Positions 30,740-41,233 of a stretch of 64,000 nt of DNA are shown piece after piece. The stretch is from Adenophora triphylla var. japonica (lineage: Eukaryota; Streptophyta; Magnoliopsida; Asterales; Campanulaceae): positions 1 through 64,000 of the forward strand of contig JAFEMH010003638.1 of NCBI GenBank assembly GCA_022495995.1, given 5' to 3'. Both the position numbers and the translations under genes were made by a program. Positions within the stretch are counted from its first letter, which is position 1. Each line of letters starts with the position of its first letter. The notes under the pieces are model-generated. The model did no database searches. It was not told the DNA's origin and saw only the letters and a program-made list of their open reading frames with translations.

Positions 30740-31950
30740 TTCTTCTTCAGCGAAGTATCTCGCGAAGTTTGCTTCCGTTGACCGGATTCATGAAGGGATT
30801 GCCGTCTAGGTCCGTTAGCTTCATGGCGCCTCCGGAGAAGATCTTTCAACCACGAAAGGGCCGATCCATGTGGGTTCCCATTTTCCCAGCTGGGTTGGTT
30901 CGAGTAGGAGGCTTTTCTTTGAGTACAAGGTCACCTTCCCCGATGTCTCGGGATTTGACTTTCTTGTCGAAAGCTCTAGCCATCCCGCTTTGATAGGCTC
31001 CTGACGTGTTCCATGGCCTTTAGTCGTCGCTCGTCTAGCGTGAGCCAATTCGTCATGTCGGCCTTCGAGCCATTCGACTTCGTTGATGTCATTTTCCAAA
31101 GAAGACTCTGAGTGAGGGAATTTCTAGCTCGATGGGAAGGACCGCTTCCATCCCGTATGTCGTGGCAAATGGGGTTTCTCCCGTGGTCGTTTCCGACCGA
31201 TGTGCGGTAGCCCCAAAGTGCAAGGTGCGGCTTCCTCGGGCCAATCTCGTCCTCGGGTGGTCATTTTTCGGATGATCCGTTCGAGGGTTTTGTTTGCCGC
31301 TTCCACGGCGCCGTTTGTTTGTGGCCTGTAGGGAGAAGATTTGTGGCGTGTGATCTTGAATTCAGCACAGCTCCGTCAAATTCTCCTTCGAAGTGTGTGA
31401 GCGTTTATCTGATATGACCTCATTTGGGATGCCGTATCGGCATATGATGTTTTCCTTGAGGAAATGTGCGACCTTCTTGGAGGTGAGTACCTTGTAGGAC
31501 TCGCTTCGACCCATTTGGTGAAGTAGTCGATGGCTACTAAGATGAACTCGCGACCGCGTCGCCCGGCGGAGCGATTTTCCCGATGACGTCAATTCCCAAG
31601 TGGCAAAGGGCCAAGGTGTAGTCATGCAAGAGAGATCGTGGGGCGGCAGATGATTGAGGTTGGAGAACCGCTTGGCACTTGTCGCAGCCTTCGGACAAAG
31701 TGGATGCAATCCGCTCCACGGAGATCCAAGAGTAGCCCATCCCGAGAATGATTTGCATCGTGGCTCGGCATTCATGTGGGGACCGCAAGCCCCATTGTGG
31801 ACTTCTGCTCATGAACTTGTTCGCTTCTTCTGGCCGACGCAGTCAGTAGGAGTGGCCCATGGTAGCGTTTCTTGTATAACATGTCCCCGAGGATGACGAA
31901 GTGAGAGGCAAGGCGTTTTAGGGCCATGATGCTCTTGGTTTTGACCCCTT
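30740..31950 (-). pseudogene. Integrase of element A (degraded)
   Basis: On the minus strand: remnants before the zinc-binding part (LHEQGRS, HFVILGDMLYKK), CDKCQ near 31700, GIDVIGKIAPP, SYKVLTSKKVAHFL, YGIPNEVISDKRSH (the second catalytic Asp region), EAANKTLERIIRKMTTRGRDW near 31290, and the C-terminal GKWEPTWIGPFVV at about 30860. The parts lie in different frames and the ORF is broken at least four times. Integrase would insert the DNA copy into the genome. The GIDVIG and GPF motifs fit Tat/Athila-type gypsy. Confidence 0.75.
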
Positions 31951-32970
31951 CGTGTGTTGACCTTCCTTGTTCATGAAGGTAGTTTCCGTTCTTGAGGTAT
32001 TGGAAGATCCGCTTGTGGGCCTGAAATGGCGTCGAACTTGCGTCTCTTTTCGTCCTTCAAAGAATCTTGCAAATCGCTGTGATTAAAACCTTCTCGGCAA
32101 AAGCTTGGGCCCGGTTTTTCTCTCGTTTGACAACATGCTTAAATGTTTGCTTGATGCATTTATTTAATTAATGTGTTTGCCTTTTGTATAGATGAATTTA
32201 ACTGTTTTTGATTAGTTAATGTCATCATTTGTTAAAGATGCAATGAGATGGTTTTTTAGGAAGGTCGACCTTTTATTGAAAGCGTGAAGGTCGTACATTG
32301 TTGATCAAAGATTCACAATCGTCGGGCGTAAAGCCGTCAAAAGACACAAAAGATGTGAATACACGCACAACAAGACTCGAAGCTAGACTATAGGCGACGA
32401 GGGATTGGACCAGCTTCATTACTCCCGATGGCCGTAGCTCTAGAGGGAGTGGTGGCCGGTTTAGGTGGCCAATCTTCCTCGTACGAGTCCCGGAAAGTAG
32501 CTTGCATGCGGTTCGATTTCAAACCGCATCGCGGAGGTTTTTGGTCGCTCCCGATGATGTCCCTCCATTAGTGTTGCCACCAAACCCTTGGGGGTTTTTT
32601 GATGATAGAAGTCGCCGAGGGCTACTTCTAGGAGGGCGAAGCATTCGCCGATTCGGAGTGGATTTTTGCCGATGTTGATCACTTTCATAGAATCTCGCTT
32701 CTTTATCCGGGATCTTTGCTTGGACGACGTTTACAATGTCTCGATTCGAGCGACATGCTATATCACCTTCCCCGATTAAGCCTTGGAGGAGGTTGCGCCA
32801 TTGTTCGTCCAAGCCTGACACCTAATGTCAATTGAACTAAGCCGTGATGGCCGTCCCCGTAAGATCCGAGAGTGTCGGCCAGAGGGTTGTCTCAGACCTG
32901 GGGATCGGTGATGAGCCGCCTTGCAAGAGGGTTTTCGCGAAGTAAAGGGTCTACTCCTCGATCAATCTCC
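31951..32970 (-). other. Region where reverse transcriptase is expected but not seen
   Basis: Between protease and integrase only short ORFs occur (for example one starting MKVINIGKNPLRIGE), with no DD-type polymerase motif, no LPFGL-like block and no RNase H motif. 32100-32350 is AT-rich and non-coding in character, like a 3' untranslated region. A deletion or replacement of reverse transcriptase and RNase H is the simplest reading. Confidence 0.6.
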
Positions 32971-32971
32971 A

Positions 32972-33533
32972 TTAGTGGCATCCATCTCGATCCTCTCTCA
33001 AGCATTCTTCACAGCCGCATATATCGTAGTTGTCATCCCGACCCATGAGTTCTTCAATTTCCACTGTCATGGCGCTAGAGCGTGGATGTAAGGATCCACT
33101 TCGTAGCGGACAGGTAGGAGAATCATCCGGGGAAGAGTATTCGGTCATGTCGGGACCTTCTTCTCGGGTCATAGCTTGGCCGGCCAAGCACTCGCCATCG
33201 CACCGCTTCCGCGGATCACTTCGATCGCTCCGTTGGCATTGATGAATTTCACGCACGGTGAAGAGTAGATGATACCGTTTCATCCGATGTATCCAAGGCC
33301 GTCCCAACAAAGCAGAGAAGGTGGGTTTGATTTCCACGACTTGGAACTCTACCGACTCTCCTTGTACGTCGAATTGGATCCTCAAGTTGATGACTCCTAC
33401 GATTGATCGTGCAAAGGAGTCGTAGGCTCCTGGGATTACCCGAGGTGAAGGCCTTATCGTAGAACGGTCGATGTGGAGTCGCTTTCAAGGTGCTTAAAGC
33501 GATGATGTCGATCAAGGAGCCGTTATCAATCAA
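32972..33533 (-). pseudogene. Aspartic protease of element A (degraded)
   Basis: The minus strand shows IDNGSLIDIIALSTL (active-site DNGS form used in Athila/Tat elements), then in another frame GESVEFQVVEIKPTFSALLGRPWIH, the typical protease C-terminal block. The frameshift falls between about 33250 and 33385. It would process the Gag-Pol polyprotein. Confidence 0.75.
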
Positions 33534-33946
33534 GACGTTCTCGGGAGGAAGAACCTCTCTATCTTTATGAGGATGAGGAGGGCTTCACAGCCGATTCTCA
33601 CATATTGGCAAGTCATCGTCTCGTGAAGGCTAAACCGCTTCCCGTGCTACCGCTGACTCCGCCTCGTCTGGGGAACGCTCGATCCAACCATTTGTATGCC
33701 TCTGGCCGGGGCAAAGATCGTAGGGAGACAGCGGCCCTTGGGCGTTCTTTGTCGGAATTCCCGGCCACGAGACCTGACTCTTGTTTCACGCTCCCGCATG
33801 GCGAGACAAAGATGCCGACGGTCTCGGAAATTGCAGGAGTCCGCTTCTCGCTGGGGTTTCACAATGGCTATTGAGTTTACTCCCGTCGTTCCTGGGAATG
33901 GATTTCCAATGGTATTGGGACCACGGGGCGTTCCAATTTTCCCTCC

Positions 33947-35684
33947 TCAATGAGCCCCCGAATCACCCGCTTCGAGTACGAAGCAATTGCCTTTGGTGTG
34001 GCCGGGGTAGTTATGGAAGGCGCAAAGTGCTTGCTCATATCCATGTTGGCCTGAGGGTCTTCGCTGGAAATTCTCGAGTGGTTTGAGAAGATTTCGCTTC
34101 ACCAAGGCTTCAAATACTTGACCCAAGGGCATTTCCAAAGTTATCAAAATGCCGGAATCGCGGGAAGCGAGGGGGTTGCTATTCTTCGGGGCCGCCCGAT
34201 CGCGGTTTACTTGAGCTCCGCTCCCGAATGTAGTGCTGCACCTGCTCCTATCGGCTTCTTCTTTCCTTTGGTTGGGGCAGGAGTTGAAGTTGCTGTGTTT
34301 GTTCGATAGCTGTAAGACGAGGCAGGGGGTTGCCGTTGCCTTTTCAAGACTCGTAGTCTTTTCAAACTTTGTCCCTGGCCGACCATGGCACGGAGATCCT
34401 GATAGAAATGGTGGCCGATCAAAGTCCTCAAAGATGGTTTGAGGCAGAATGGAAGATGTCCATCTCGCTCTTCTTGGAAAGTGGATCCATTATCTCGCTT
34501 AGCTTCCAGCCCATCTTTTGTAGAATTCGCCCACCGGTTCGTCATCCTTTGTTCGGTGGCTTGCAGGTGTCATGGCGGTTTGTTTCCCATTCAAGATTGG
34601 CGCGGTACTTCTCCAGAAGATTTCACCGATCCGATCCCACGTGGAACGGTTTTCTCGCTTCACATTGAGGAACCACCTTAGTGCCGTGGATTTGAGGGAA
34701 TGCTGAAAATGATCTCGCCATCCGTTGAGGGGTTGCCCTTCGCTCTCATACCCGTGACGTAGGTGTCGATGTGGGTTTTGGGCATTCTGTTCCGTCAAAC
34801 TTTTCCATTTCCCGGCATCCCGAACTTTGAGGGAGAGGGACCACTTTGTTCGGATCGGTAGGCGTGAGGGAGTCCTTCCGAGAACTAGCTAGCTTGCCTT
34901 GCATGTCTTTCATTTGTTCAATCAACCAAGCCATGAGGATCACTGTCCGAGGTGGGTTACCGTTTTCAGTGGACGGACACCGAAGATGGAGGTGGATCGG
35001 GCCGACGGGATCGCCATCTCGGGAGTCTTCGGGAGGTAGTTGAGCGTATACCAACCCATACCCCGGGGGTGTTGAAGTTGAGGGCGTGATTGCCCGGTCC
35101 GCTAAGGGCCGTGGTTTGGGAACCGGGAAACGATTCGTTAGCCCCAATCGCGTGCTAGCAGTGGCAAACTTGAGATGCCTGGATATCCGCCGATGCCCGT
35201 CCCCGGTAAGAATGGGGACTTTGATTGTGGTTGCGAGGCTCGTATAGAGGCAAAGGATTGAATCCCGGGGGATACCGAGATGCATTGGGATCTCGCGGAG
35301 CAGCACGTATGTGTGCCGTTGGTACCGAGCTTGATGTGCGTGAGCCGGAAACCGACCGATCTCGAGGCGGTGCATGCCTGAGCCGCTGACCGACGCCCGA
35401 GGGGAGCTGAGCGAGAGCCGCTTTGCGTTGCCGGGATCTCGTGAGCTTGGCGGAGGCGGGACTCTCGCTGATAGCTTTGAGAAACCGGGAGCCGGTATAT
35501 CTTCGTCCTCTATGAGAACAAAGGTTCCGTCGCCTGGGAACCGCAACTGCTCCTCGAAGACGCAAGGTGTCGACGATCCAAAGGCTTGCCGTTCTTCTTG
35601 GCGCTTCTTGATGGCTTCGAAGGCTCGCAAAGACCTCCTCCATTGTCCGGGAGATTCCTTAGTGGCGGGGTTCCGTTTCCTCAT
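33947..35684 (-). pseudogene. Gag of element A (degraded)
   Basis: The N-terminal part begins MRKRNPATKESPGQW at 35684 (312 codons, low complexity, Pro/Ser/Arg-rich). The core Gag domain at about 34800-34499 includes GWRDHFQHSLKSTALRWF and GEFYKRWAG. A knuckle-like CAFHNYPGHTKGNC (CX2HX4HX4C form of this lineage) lies at about 34090. The pieces are in different frames. Gag would form the particle. Confidence 0.7.
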
Positions 35685-37021
35685 CGTTATCCGCTGATCC
35701 CGCCATGGGAGTATTGGACGCGCGACCGCTGAATCGAAGGGCTATCGGACCTTGTGACCTCAATACCGAAAAGGCGGCTTCCAGGATTCTCAACCACTCT
35801 CGGTTCGCCTGGAGGGGGTGACGGCAAGGTTTAGACACGGGAATGGCCTAACGGGATAAAAGGGGAAAGCTCACGTGGCATGCGGTTTCCGTTTCTTTTT
35901 TTTTTTTGATTTTTTTTTGTTGTTTTAATTTACTTAAAACATGTTTTCTCGTAATCCTAGGTAGGTTGGAAAAGATTGCTCTTCTTTTCGCAACTATGCT
36001 AGATCCCGGGTCACCGGAGACCATCTCGTGCGGCTATAAGCCCCTCGTTTTGCACCCGTATTTCGACATCCCAGGCGGACAGCCTGTGCGAGGGTCCTAT
36101 AGTGCAAGCGATTTCCACCGGCCTAAAAGAAAATCGAACCTAAGGACCGAGCCTGTCATGTTCGTTTTGATGCGTTAGCCATGTGAATAGTGAACCGAGC
36201 CGCCACCGAGTCAAGATCGTGTCAAGAGTTCCAGATGACCTTCTTTCTTTGCTTGCTTCGCGCAAGGGATCTCGTGACGTTAGGCGTCGGGTCGGGTCAT
36301 ATTGTCATGGCCGACGTATCAAAGGCGTGATGACATGGTGTCATGCGAGCATGGATGTATATCCGGACGAACATCGTTCTGGGTGTAGCTTCGAAATCAA
36401 GATCAGTCAAGATTTTAGCATGACCTTTTCATCGCTTTGCTTGCGCAAGGGATCTTGAGTTCCGAGCCTCGACTCGTAAAATGGCCTAAGCATGGTATAT
36501 GTATCCAGCCGTATGACACCTGACCGGGTAAAACCAACCGAGTCCGGACAGAGTGTGACTCAAGACTCAAACGTGCGGTGGTTGACGCCTGCTAGGATGG
36601 GATGTTTGGAATGATCCCGTGCGCGCCCAAGAGGCCTAGGGAAGACCAAACGGATCGCAACCGAGACCACTCCTGTTAAGGGTTGTAGTGTGCAGGTATC
36701 CGAGGCAAAGAAGGCGCATAGTGTGCGGTGTAACCGAGGCAAAGAAGCAGGAGTAGAGTGCGGTGTAACCGAGGCAAAGAAGTGCGCGTAGTGTGCGGTC
36801 TCTAAAATTCTTTTTCCGAGTAAAATAGAAAATTTTGAAGAATTTTAAATGTATGTACGTATGTATATTGATGCATTTTTTTTGTATTTTTATTTTTTTG
36901 TAAAATAAAACGAAGCACGTGCACACACACACAACAGCTTAAAGGAAGGGGTAAAATGAAAGTTTGACCCTCATCATCGTTTTAAAATCTTTTGTTTTGT
37001 TTAAAAGTTTTTAAAACAAAA
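35685..37021 (-). other. Leader of element A with tandem repeats
   Basis: It lies between the primer-binding site and gag. Three copies of a ~37-bp unit (CCGAGGCAAAGAAG, then GTGCGGTGTAA) are at about 36697-36800. A looser repeat (CTTGC...GCGCAAGGGATCT) occurs near 36240 and 36445. No coding domain. Confidence 0.65.
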
Positions 37022-37040
37022 TTCCTCAGCAGAGTCGCCA
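37022..37040 (-). other. Primer-binding site of element A
   Basis: The minus strand reads TGGCGACTCTGCTGAGGAA two bases after the LTR end. It is nearly the same as the site of element B at 2345-2367. Confidence 0.8.
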
Positions 37041-37042
37041 AC

Positions 37043-38506
37043 CGAAATTACTCCGGATCCGGCTCGCGCGGAGGGCCCCCGCGCATCTCGCGTTCGTCGC
37101 CGTTCGGGAAGTTCGCCCGGATCCGAGAGGCAAGACAATCGCGCCCGCATCCGGCTTGTTCCGTTTTTAGCGTTTGCGAGGTTGGAGGTGTCTCGCCGTG
37201 TTTTGCTTTTGTAGAGTCGCCACGCCGTTTTTATTAAGCCCAAAACATTGAAAAGGGCATCGCTTAAAGATAAATTTTAAACTGTTTTTGTGTGATGAGA
37301 TTTTGAGTTCGGAGGTCGATGACTCCTCGGGAAGAGAATATTAGAATATTAGAGCTCACCCGAGTAGCCTCGTAAAACGAGTCTTTCTGATACCCCTAAT
37401 ATCCTTTAAAAAGTTGTGTGATGTGTGTGTGCTTTTAAAAATGCATGTCAGATCGGATGTCTACATTGTATTGAAATGTATTGAAATAGAATAGGAAGGA
37501 AGCCTTACCAATGTTGGTTCGTGTCCTGTCTTCCGCAGTGGAATAGTGTTTGAGGCCTGAGTAGCGTTCCGGATTGCTTCTGGGATGCCTGCTGTCCGCG
37601 GGACGAGTTTCGGCGTGAGTTGAAACCGTAGGCCGCGTGGGCGCAGGTTCGGCGTGCGTGGGGATCGTCGGGACTCAGTGGGCAGAGGTTCTAAGCTGCG
37701 CTGAATCGCTTGGATTCGGGCGAGGTTCGGCAAGGTTTGGGATCGCCTGTGGTTTGACTCTGGAAAGAGCCGGACACCGTGGAAAGACTGTGCAAGGCCT
37801 CTGAGTACCACGAGGGCCTCGTAGTACCTCGAGAGTGCCTCTGGGCAGCGCGGGAGCGTCTCGGGAGCGCTGAGAGGCTTCGAGCACCTCGAGGGGGCTC
37901 TCAAGGCCTCTAAGGATCCGAAGGGGCCGGAATGCCTCGAAAGGTCTTAGAAGGGGAGCCGAAGGCTTAGTGGAGGAAGAGAGAAGTGGGAGGTGTGAAA
38001 AATGAGGAGGGGGAGCCCTCTATTTATAGTAAAAATTTCGAGCAAAGAGGTCCGTACGGACCTTCTTGGTTATCCGTAATTTTGGATTTCCTCGATTTGA
38101 GGGAATCCGCAATGATGGAGAATATTTGGGAATGATGATGTTCCCTCGAGCAATAAGGTCCGTATCGGACCATCTTGCATGCAAAGAGGTCCGTACGGAC
38201 CAACTCGCATGGAAGTCATCATTTCTCCCGGATTTGAGGGAATATTGTGGACTTTAAGGGGATTTAGTAATCATTGAAACAAAGAGGTCCGTACGGACCT
38301 TAATTGCTTTTCTCGATTTCTCTGAAAATTCCCAAAAGGTCCTTTTGTCCCTTTTTATCCTGCAGGCTCCTCCCTTGGTTTGGTTGGGGGTTTGAGAGGT
38401 TTTTGAGAGGGTTTTGAGTGAGAGAGGTCTTTGAGACTGCGTGGATGAGTCTGCGGTGTTTCCCGAGTGTTTGAAAGGGAGTGATCCAGATTGGGGTACT
38501 TACAAC
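37043..38506 (-). repeat. 5' LTR of element A
   Basis: The 1464-bp LTR starts on the plus strand with CGAAATTAC (TG lost by one change) and ends GTACTTACA. Palindromes are at 38049-38062, 38157-38171 (with one extra base), 38188-38201 and 38286-38299, and TATAAATA is at 38021-38028 (minus). Its outer edge abuts the reverse-transcriptase sequence of copia D. Confidence 0.9.
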
Positions 38507-40171
38507 AGACACTAAACATAATATCGGGCCTACTAGCAGTTAAATAAAGTAATGAGCCGATCATACCTCGATATAGGGTTTGATCAACCTTCTTACCTTT
38601 TAGATCTTTATCTAGCTTATTGCCGGTGGCCATTGGAGTATCATATGCTTTAGCATTTTCTAATCCAAACTTCTTTATCAACTCCTTGGTGTATTTGGCT
38701 TGGCTGAGGAAAATACCTTCTTCGCATTGCTTGATTTGAAGCTCGAGGAAGAATGTTAATTCTCCCATCATGCTCATTTCAAACTTGCTTTTCATTAGCT
38801 TCTTGAACGCTTACAAAGTAACTCATTAGTAGAACCAAAAATAATATCATCAACATATATTTGAACAAGTTAAGTATGATCATTGTATTTGACAATAAAA
38901 AGAGTTGTATCTATTTTACCGCATTTAAATACATTTTCTAGTAAAAATTTAGAAAGAGTCTCATACCATGCCCTTGGAGCTTGCTTAAGTCCATACAAAA
39001 CTTTCTGGAGTTTGTAGACATGATTGGGAAATTTGGAGTCTTCAAATCCAAGCAGTTGGGCAACATACACGGTCTCTTGCAGTTCACCGTTGAGGAAAGC
39101 ACTCTTCACGTCCATTTGATATAACTTGAAACGCTTGAAAGAGGCGTTGGCTAAGAAGATTCTGATAGCTTCCAATCTTGCAACTGGACCAAAAGTTTCA
39201 TCATAATCGATTCCTTCTTCTTGCCTATATCCTTGTGCAACCAACCTTGCTTTATTCCTTGTGATGCTTCCATTCTCGTCCATCTTATTCCTAAACACCC
39301 GCTTAGTTCCTATCACTCCTTGATCCTGAGGTCTAGGCACCAATATCCAGACCTTGCATCTTTCAAACTGGTTGAGTTCTTCTTGCATAGCAACAACCCA
39401 ACTGGAATCTTGGAGTGCTTCATCAATCTTCTTGGGTTCAACTTGAGATAACAAGGAAGTATGCTCGTCATAGTTCGATCTTCTTGTTTGAACGCCGGAA
39501 AACAGATCACCAATCACATTAGAGAGAGGGTGACTGCTGACTTCACGAACCTTCGGGGGTAAGTCTAGTTGGAATGAGGTTTGCTGAAGATTTTCAATTG
39601 GAACATCGTTAGATCCTTCAGCGAAGTCATGGAAGGTAAGTTGACGAAGAGGTTCATTAAGCTGGATGGGGGAATTCTCAACATCTTCTTCCCTTGGAGT
39701 TGCATCTGGAATGGGAATTTCAGGTGCGGTTTCAAATGTGCGGTTTGAGGGAATTTTAGTTGAGGGTGCTGGATTTTGCGGTTGAGGTTCAGGTGCGGTT
39801 CTAGAGGATTCACCTGTTTCATTATGCTCAGCAAAATCATCAACAACATTTGGAGCCAAATTTGGCTCAAGGAGAGAATGCTCATCGAAAGTAACATGGA
39901 GAGACTCAACTATCTTTAAACTAGTTTTATTAAAAACACGAAAAGATTTTTGAATGTTTAGCATACCCAATAAAAATACCTTCATCGGCATTGGCTTCGA
40001 ATTTACCTCTATTTTCTCTTCCGTTGTAGAGGATAAAGCATTTACAGCCAAAGATCTTGAAGAATGCAATGTTGGGGGTTCTTCCTCTCCAAAGCTCATA
40101 TGGAGTCTTGTTATAGGTTTTGTTGATGAGGGAGGAGTTTTGAGTGAAGCATGCTGTGTTGATTGCTTCAA
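38507..40171 (-). pseudogene. Copia D reverse transcriptase (truncated)
   Basis: The 40171-38870 ORF has a variable linker, then [39 protein letters not shown] and KSAFLNGEL, with [12 protein letters not shown] near its end. A stop after YNDHT precedes the catalytic YVDD (codons at 38857-38846). The next part, MGELTFFLELQIKQ to TASRPDIMFSVC, ends at the element A LTR. RNase H is absent. Confidence 0.85.
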
Positions 40172-40174
40172 ATT

Positions 40175-40663
40175 TCAGAAATACCGAGGTAGCTTGGCTC
40201 GTATATTATTGTCTTTCCAAATTTCAATCAACGTCCTGTTCTTCCTTTCCACAACCCCATTTTGTTGTGGAACACCAGCTGCGGAGAAATTGTGATCAAT
40301 CCCATGGTCATCACAATACTGACCAACACCGTTGTTCTTAAATTCTGTTCCATTATCTGATCGAACACTAACGATGTCATCTTCTTTCTGAGTTTGGAGC
40401 CGTCTAAAGAGTGCGGTGAGAATCTCATAGCAATCATCCTTGGAGATCATCATCTCAACCCACGTATATCTTGAATAATCATCCACCACTACTAAAGTAT
40501 ATCTACTTCCTCCAATGCTAACAGTGGTAACGGGTCCAAACAAATCTATGTGAAGCAGTTGTAAGCATCTTGAAGTTGATGGCGCGGTCTTGCTAGTGAA
40601 AGACGACGCAGATTGCTTACCAAGTTGACATGCACTGCATTTCTCAGGATGGTGGTCAGCCAC
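40175..40663 (-). pseudogene. Copia D integrase core
   Basis: The minus strand encodes CSACQLGKQ (zinc-binding CxxC), LHIDLFGPV, VVVDDYSRYTWV, VRSDNGTEFKN and GVPQQNGVVERKNRT, that is the D-D-E core with all three acidic residues visible. It is separated by a frame break or stop from the protease part and from reverse transcriptase. Confidence 0.85.
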
Positions 40664-40664
40664 T

Positions 40665-41195
40665 TTAGGTAAACCACGAACGAGGTTTTCCCTTCCAATC
40701 TTTGCTTAGATACTTGAAGTTCAAGTGGCTCAACCTCTTGTGCCATAGCCAACTATTTTCGCTCACATTTTTAGCTACAAAACAGAGATTAGTAATACTA
40801 CATGCAGAATCTAGATCAATAATGTAAATATTACTCTTATGAATCCCTGTGAGTAGGGTGACTCCGGAAATGCTATCTTTGATAAAGCAATTTGATGACT
40901 TGAAGTTGCAAAGGATTCCTTTGTCGCAGAATTGAGAAATTGAAAGGAGGTTGTGCTTGAGTCCTTCAACAAGAGAAACCTTCTCAATGGTTAGGTTTCC
41001 TCTCCTTATTACACCATACCCAATGGTCTTACCTTTGTTGTTGTCACTAAAGGTTACAGACGGACCACTTGCTTCAATGACATCTTCAAGTAATGATCTA
41101 TCTTCAGTCATATGTCTTGAGCAGCCACTGTCTAGATACCATTCATTATCCTTGGAGTTACCAGCCATTAAGCAGAGGACCTGAAATGTAAACAT
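40665..41195 (-). pseudogene. Copia D protease and pre-integrase
   Basis: NEWYLDSGCSRHMTEDRS holds the active-site DSG of copia proteases, in the D-S-G-C-S-R-H-M form of the SIRE lineage. SWLWHKRLSHLNFKYLSK is the GAG-pre-integrase HxxxxH part. Confidence 0.85.
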
Positions 41196-41233
41196 TAAGA
41201 ACGAGGTCCCCCTTTATTTCTTGGGTCCTGAAG

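Larger units (their letters stand above)
20699..38506 (-). mobile_element. Tat-lineage Ty3/gypsy element A with antisense PMD units
   Basis: Two LTRs in the same orientation (37043-38506 as 5', 20699-22187 as 3') enclose 14.9 kb. Order on the minus strand: LTR, primer-binding site, leader repeats, gag, protease, integrase; then two plus-strand PMD units; then a ~63-bp tandem repeat, a ~40-bp minisatellite and the 3' LTR. Extra antisense ORFs downstream of pol and tandem repeats near the 3' UTR are known features of the Tat lineage. All ORFs are frameshifted and reverse transcriptase is not visible, so it is non-autonomous. No 5-bp target duplication: GTTAT precedes the left LTR and ACAGA follows the right one. 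Confidence 0.85.
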
